From an uncultured Flavobacteriales bacterium (GTDB lineage Bacteria > Bacteroidota > Bacteroidia > Palsa-965), in assembly GCA_946478675.1 (NCBI GenBank), contig CAMLEF010000097.1, positions 1 through 12,757 on the forward strand: a DNA stretch of 12,757 nt, in the 5' to 3' direction. Below are positions 9,065 to 12,757 of this stretch, in pieces. The position numbers and the translations under genes are program-made. Position 1 is the first letter of the stretch. Every line of letters begins with the position of its first letter. The notes beneath the pieces were generated by a model that ran no database searches, was not told the DNA's origin, and was given only the letters and a program-made list of their open reading frames with translations.

Positions 9065-12000
9065 TGGCCACCTCCTTCGTTCATGGGTTCGCCTTCACCG
9101 GGCGGCGGAATGATGATGTCGTCCATCTTGCGCGCGTTTTTCGGTTTCTGTGCGGCTTCGATCACCGCCAGCTTTTCACGCGCCTGCTGCTGCAGCTCGG
9201 GCACGTCGCCGTTGGTGATGTAGCTCTGCAAAACATATTTCGCCTGGAAGGTGTCTTTCAGCGCGAGGTAATTGTCGGCGAGCAGCAGCCAGCCTTTTCC
9301 GCTCCACGTCGAATAGCCGGCGTAATCGTTGATCTCTTTCAGCAATTCTTTCTCAGCCTTTTTGTAGTCTTTGTTGTCGTAACGGATCCAGCATTGCTGG
9401 TAACGCGCCTCGGCAGCATATTCGGTATTCGGCAGCAATTGCTCTGTATTCTTGAAATGCTTTTCCGCATTCACTTTATCGTTCTTCGCGAGATCCGATT
9501 TACCCATGAGGTAATTCGCCTTGCCGTTGATCTCGTTCGGCAGCTTCGGCATCGTGATCACTTTCGCGGCATACACCGTTGCCGAATCCAGATTGCCCAG
9601 CGTCATCCAGATCGTCATCAGGTTGATGCGCGCGTTGTTCTTCAGGTCGGCATTCGAAGATTCGCGTTCCAGTCTTCCGTAACGCAGCGCCGCATTCTGC
9701 AAATCCTGCTGCTTGTAATAGATCTGCGACGTTTGCACGAGGCAGCGCTCGGTGTATTTCGTCTGGCCTTTGTCAAGCACTGCGTTGTACGCCGACAGCG
9801 CCGTCGTCATGTCGTTGTTCTTGTAAGCGCATTCCGCACGCATGTACTGCACTTCGGTGATGTAATTACCATTCGGGAATTTGCCGACGTACTTGTTGCA
9901 TTGCGCGATGGCTTCGTTGCAGTTGCCTTCGTTGTAATATCTCACGGCCACCGCCCAGTTGGTGCTGTCGGCAACAGCCTGTGATTCGGCAAAGCCCTGC
10001 TGTTCGGCATACGCTTCCCATTGCGCGAGCTGGTTCTTCTGCAAATAGATCTGCTTGATCTCGTTCATGATGTCGGAAAAATCGGACGTGCCTTTTCCTT
10101 TCGTGAGCTCGATCGCTTTTTTGTATTGCACCAGCGCATTATCGGGATCGTTTTTCGCGCGATAGATCAATCCCATGTTCTTCAGGCAAACGAGCGCATA
10201 CTCGCCTTTGGGATTGCGCTGGTAAAGACGGTTGTATGCATCGAGCGCGCCATCATAATTGCGGAGATCATGCAGTGTGCGCGCTTCCTGGTACAGCGAT
10301 GCATCCTGGATGCCGGAGTTCGGATAAGTATCCCGCAGCTTCTTCAGCGTTGCTGCTTTCTCTTCGCTTTTCCCCTGGTAACCGAATGCCATTGCCTGCT
10401 GGAACAGCGCGTAATCTTTTTCCGCATTCGTGGTCGTCGGCGCGTCGGCGGCTTTTCCGTAAAACTCAGCGGAGTTCACGAAATCTTTCACGCGGAAATA
10501 GCCGTCGCCCATGCGCAGGTAAGCATCGAATACACGGTCTTTGCTGTCGGCGGTCGTCTGGTTCGCGATGTATTTGCGGAACCAGATCATCGACGTATTG
10601 TAAGCGTCACGTGCGGGCTGCGGCAATTCGGCGGCAGTGCCTTTCAGCATTTGCCCCTGCTGGAAATAGCAATACGCGATGTTGTAGTTCGCCGTGTTGT
10701 AATTCGGCAGCACCGAAGCGCCCGGCGTATAGAGAAACGCTTTGTATTCGCCGATCGCCTTGTTGTAGGTGACCGTGTCTTTCGGCGTTTTCGTTTCCGC
10801 CTTCGCATACCACGCCTCCGCTTTCCAGTAATGCGCATTCGCATTCAGCTCGCGGTTGATCGGGTACGTCAGCGATTTATTAAAATGCGCGATAGCGCCG
10901 TCGTAATCCTTTTGATTGAAGAGCTCGATGCCGCGGTTGTACGCGATCTGCTGGTAAGTCGGTTGCAGCAGCGGGCTCATCGATTTCATCTTCTCCAGCG
11001 ATTCGAGCGCTTCTTTGTAATGCTTCGTGCTGAGGTAAACGTCCGTCAGCAAACGATAGGCTTCATCGCGACGCGGCGTGTTCGGGTATTCGAAAAGATA
11101 TTGATTGAGCGCGATGATCGCTTCGTTGTACGGGTTCTGGTCGAGCTCGTAGCTCAATCGCGCGAAGCTGAACAGCGCATCTTCACGCACCACAGGATCG
11201 ATCCTGATCGCCGAAGCTTTGCCGAACGCATTGCGCGCAGCAGGCTTATCGCCGGATTTGATGTAGCAATCCGCAAGGTGATACCACGCGTTCTGCGCGA
11301 GCGCATCGGAAGAATCCGCAATCGCATCCTGGAAATATTCGATCGCCTTCGAGCAGCTGTCAGCTTTGTAATACGCGTAAGCCAGCTCGTACGAATCGTC
11401 ACGCGTCATCGTGGGCGAACCTTTGCGGTGCTGTTCGAGGAACGGGATTGCTTCTTTGTATTTGCCGATGCGGTAGTAGGAAGCGCCGATCAGCTGTGCA
11501 ATTTCCGGAGCGCGTTTCGCCGAGTCGAGCAGCGGCGGCGCGTAATTGATCACGTCGCTGTAACGGTTCTGCAGGAAGTAGATCTGCGCAATGTAGAACG
11601 GAACGACGGGCCCGAACGTTTCGTCTTTCGAAAGCTTCGTGAATCCCTGCAGCGCGGTTTCGTAATTGCCCTGCGTATACGCGATGTGCGAGTAGTAATA
11701 CGTGGCCGGCGCAGCGTACTTCGTATCGACGTCTTTGATCTCGAAGAAATCGGCGCGGGCGGAATCGATTTGCCCGAGCTCGTAATGCGAGTAGCCGCGC
11801 TTGAAATAAAATTCAGAAAGCTCTTCCTGCTGCAGGTCGTAGATCTCTACCTGGCGAAACCAGACGATCGCATCGTCGTATTTTTTCTTGCGGAAATTGT
11901 AACGCGCCAGCTGGAAACGCACGCGCGCACACTTCGGGGATTCGGGATGCTGCGCCAGAAAATCCTTCAGCCGCACTTCGGCATCTTTGTGAAACAGCTC

Positions 12001-12246
12001 CATCGCGCAAAGCGCCGCATAGTACTGCGCATCGATCACGAGCAGGTCGTTCTTGTCGGTTGCATTCGCGACAATATGATCGAATCTTTCCTGCGCTTCG
12101 GTGTACTTCTGTTTCTCAAAAAGATCGAGCGCATTCCGGAACTGCGCGTCCGGCGCCACATACACCTGCGTCTGCTGCGCGGAGACTATCGCCGGCAACA
12201 GGAGCAGCATCACTGCCACCACGCGTAAAAAACGGAAACCACCCAT
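9061..12246 (-). CDS. Exported giant tetratricopeptide-repeat (TPR) protein
   Basis: The 1061-residue protein begins with a Sec signal peptide (RFLRVVAVMLLLLP...SAQ, about 1-24) without a lipobox Cys, so it should be soluble in the periplasm. Nearly the whole length is TPR-like helix pairs, roughly 24 by eye. Examples are NALDLFEKQKYTEAQERF near the start, YYRIGKYKEAIPFLEQH, NRGIELFNQKDYDGAIAHF, RNYDGALDAYNRLYQRNP and DNKDYKKAEKELL near the end. TPR arrays form superhelical scaffolds that bind proteins or peptides; no enzyme motif is seen. The C-terminus is a short Pro/Gly/acidic tail (IIIPPPGEGEP). The gene is first in an operon with the barrel gene, overlapping it by 4 bases. A role as periplasmic partner of the barrel is inferred. 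Similar long TPR proteins are common in Bacteroidota, but I do not know of a firm function. The ATG at 12246-12244 is chosen because it opens the signal peptide. Confidence 0.88.
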   Translation of the reverse strand: MGGFRFLRVVAVMLLLLPAIVSAQQTQVYVAPDAQFRNALDLFEKQKYTEAQERFDHIVANATDKNDLLVIDAQYYAALCAMELFHKDAEVRLKDFLAQHPESPKCARVRFQLARYNFRKKKYDDAIVWFRQVEIYDLQQEELSEFYFKRGYSHYELGQIDSARADFFEIKDVDTKYAAPATYYYSHIAYTQGNYETALQGFTKLSKDETFGPVVPFYIAQIYFLQNRYSDVINYAPPLLDSAKRAPEIAQLIGASYYRIGKYKEAIPFLEQHRKGSPTMTRDDSYELAYAYYKADSCSKAIEYFQDAIADSSDALAQNAWYHLADCYIKSGDKPAARNAFGKASAIRIDPVVREDALFSFARLSYELDQNPYNEAIIALNQYLFEYPNTPRRDEAYRLLTDVYLSTKHYKEALESLEKMKSMSPLLQPTYQQIAYNRGIELFNQKDYDGAIAHFNKSLTYPINRELNANAHYWKAEAWYAKAETKTPKDTVTYNKAIGEYKAFLYTPGASVLPNYNTANYNIAYCYFQQGQMLKGTAAELPQPARDAYNTSMIWFRKYIANQTTADSKDRVFDAYLRMGDGYFRVKDFVNSAEFYGKAADAPTTTNAEKDYALFQQAMAFGYQGKSEEKAATLKKLRDTYPNSGIQDASLYQEARTLHDLRNYDGALDAYNRLYQRNPKGEYALVCLKNMGLIYRAKNDPDNALVQYKKAIELTKGKGTSDFSDIMNEIKQIYLQKNQLAQWEAYAEQQGFAESQAVADSTNWAVAVRYYNEGNCNEAIAQCNKYVGKFPNGNYITEVQYMRAECAYKNNDMTTALSAYNAVLDKGQTKYTERCLVQTSQIYYKQQDLQNAALRYGRLERESSNADLKNNARINLMTIWMTLGNLDSATVYAAKVITMPKLPNEINGKANYLMGKSDLAKNDKVNAEKHFKNTEQLLPNTEYAAEARYQQCWIRYDNKDYKKAEKELLKEINDYAGYSTWSGKGWLLLADNYLALKDTFQAKYVLQSYITNGDVPELQQQAREKLAVIEAAQKPKNARKMDDIIIPPPGEGEPMNEGGGQ
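9071..9076 (-). promoter_or_regulatory. Strong Shine-Dalgarno of the barrel gene, inside the end of the TPR gene
   Basis: AGGAGG on the minus strand lies 6 bases before the barrel ATG and is made from the Glu-Gly-Gly codons at the end of the TPR protein. Most starts in this window lack such a site, so it supports re-initiation at the ATGA overlap and confirms the chosen start. Confidence 0.75.
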
Positions 12247-12265
12247 TGAATCGGATATTAGCGAT

Positions 12266-12344
12266 TAAAAGTAGTATGGGTGTTTGCATAGGATGGCTTA
12301 GGAACCGCTTAGTTATCAACGGCAATCTGTTTAAAATAGTATGG
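12266..12344 (-). promoter_or_regulatory. Duplicated CCATACTAYTTTTA-like motif upstream of the TPR gene
   Basis: On the minus strand, CCATACTACTTTTA (12279-12266) and CCATACTATTTTA (12344-12332) are near-identical direct copies about 65 bases apart. TACTTTTA matches TAnnTTTG at 7 of 8 positions and lies 20 bases before the TPR start, so one copy may be the -7 region. No TTTG -33 element is evident. The two copies could instead be a repeated regulator site. Confidence 0.3.
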
Positions 12345-12385
12345 CATTGAGAAGAGAAAACGGAAGCGGTTGTGAAGAGTTGTTA

Positions 12386-12550
12386 ATGTGCCGATATGTT
12401 GCTGTGCCCCGCTTCGCTATGTGCTGATGTATGTTTGCATCAATGAGCGTATCAGCCTCTTCATCTGCGTGTGCTATGTTCCTATGATTTGAAAGCGCGA
12501 GAGGCTTGTGCGCATCAGCACATCGGCATATCGGCACATCAGCACATTTT
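12386..12550. repeat. Degenerate 8-bp repeat array in opposite orientations
   Basis: On the plus strand, 12511-12550 reads as five consecutive 8-bp units: CGCATCAG, CACATCGG, CATATCGG, CACATCAG, CACATTTT. About 110 bases upstream are copies in the opposite orientation, giving exact inverted matches ATGTGCCGATATG (12386-12398) with 12527-12539, and ATGTGCTGATGT (12419-12430) with 12536-12547. AGCCTCT and AGAGGCT form a further inverted pair between them. The region could fold back as a large imperfect hairpin. It fills most of the gap between the divergent TPR and ftsE genes; I see no convincing gene there. Confidence 0.7.
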
Positions 12551-12554
12551 TGTT

Positions 12555-12562
12555 TACGTTTG
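12555..12562 (+). promoter_or_regulatory. -7 promoter box of the ftsE-like gene
   Basis: TACGTTTG is a perfect TAnnTTTG match ending only 10 bases before the ATG at 12573. Transcription would start within about 4-7 bases of the start codon. No TTTG is present at the -33 distance, where the 8-bp repeat array lies instead. Confidence 0.45.
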
Positions 12563-12572
12563 TAGCCATCCA

Positions 12573-12757
12573 ATGAGTCTCGATTCCATCATCCGTCTTG
12601 AAAAAGTTTCCGTTTTCCAGAAGCACAACATGGTGCTGGCGAACGTGAATTTCACCGTCGACAAAGGAGAGTTTGTTTACCTGCTCGGAAAAACCGGCAG
12701 CGGAAAAAGCTCGCTGATGAGAACGTTGTACGCCGACGTGCCGCTGGCTGCAGGAAC
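12573..12757 (+). CDS. ftsE: FtsE-like ABC transporter ATPase, 3' end cut off by the window edge
   Basis: The first 61 codons are present, starting MSLDSIIRLEKVSVFQKHN. The Walker A motif GKTGSGKSS is at about residues 39-47, preceded by VDKGEFVYLL, and followed by LMRTLYADVPLAAG. This wording closely fits the FtsE ATPase of Bacteroidota. FtsE works with the membrane protein FtsX at the division septum to control peptidoglycan hydrolases. Only the N-terminal part of the nucleotide-binding domain is visible; Walker B, the signature motif and any ftsX neighbour lie beyond the window, so another small ABC ATPase such as a LolD-type protein cannot be fully excluded. The ATG at 12573 gives a normal FtsE N-terminus; there is no Shine-Dalgarno. 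Confidence 0.8.
   Translation, partial: MSLDSIIRLEKVSVFQKHNMVLANVNFTVDKGEFVYLLGKTGSGKSSLMRTLYADVPLAAG

Noticed and set aside
10021..12228. 735-codon open frame on the plus strand opposite the TPR gene
   Set aside because: It is a mirror of the GC-rich codon pattern of the TPR gene, with low-complexity Arg/Val/Phe-rich content and no recognisable domain. The opposite strand encodes a clear signal peptide and TPR repeats.
12331..12573. 80-codon minus-strand frame in the TPR/ftsE gap
   Set aside because: It is made of the 8-bp repeat array (Cys/Ala/Asp/His low-complexity) and has no plausible start signal.

Overview
The window looks like a chromosomal segment of a Bacteroidota bacterium, probably in or near the Chitinophagales/Sphingobacteriia. 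Four things suggest this. The GyrB protein is the short form with Bacteroidota-like wording. There are perfect TAnnTTTG -7 promoter boxes in front of three genes. Most start codons lack a clear Shine-Dalgarno sequence. The [12 protein letters not shown] collagen-like surface proteins and the paired long-TPR and TonB-receptor-like barrel genes are typical of that phylum. Coding DNA is fairly GC-rich and the intergenic gaps are AT-rich. The family and lineage assignments come from recognising sequence patterns, not from a database search.

Layout. (1) Bases 2-4796, plus strand: two tandem paralogous genes for large secreted collagen-like (Gly-X-Y) proteins. The first has lost its 5' end to the window edge. 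The second is complete, with its own promoter (2208-2240), and each gene is closed by an intrinsic terminator. (2) Bases 4797-5214: a gap between convergent genes. It holds the second terminator, three tandem 9-bp units, a REP-like long hairpin element (4973-5062) and the gyrB terminator on the minus strand. (3) Bases 5215-7176, minus strand: gyrB, monocistronic, with its own -7 box and terminator. (4) Bases 7177-7420: an AT-rich gap with the gyrB promoter and the terminator of the next operon. (5) Bases 7421-12246, minus strand: a two-gene operon. A 1061-aa exported TPR protein is translated first. A 547-aa TonB-receptor-like outer-membrane barrel follows, overlapping it by 4 bases (ATGA). 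(6) Bases 12247-12572: a divergent intergenic region containing a degenerate 8-bp repeat array in both orientations. (7) Base 12573 to the end, plus strand: the first 61 codons of an ftsE-like ABC ATPase, with a -7 box so close that the mRNA may be almost leaderless.

How the genes fit together. The housekeeping genes (gyrB, ftsE) are independent units. The rest concern the cell envelope. The two collagen-like proteins look like long, probably trimeric surface fibres: a neutral Thr-rich triple helix plus glycine-rich repeat and C-terminal domains. The TPR/barrel pair looks like a co-translated periplasmic scaffold and an outer-membrane barrel that lacks a plug. The least explained parts are this TPR/barrel module, the conserved breaks and the calcium-loop-like insert in the collagen helices, and the repeat elements in the gaps.
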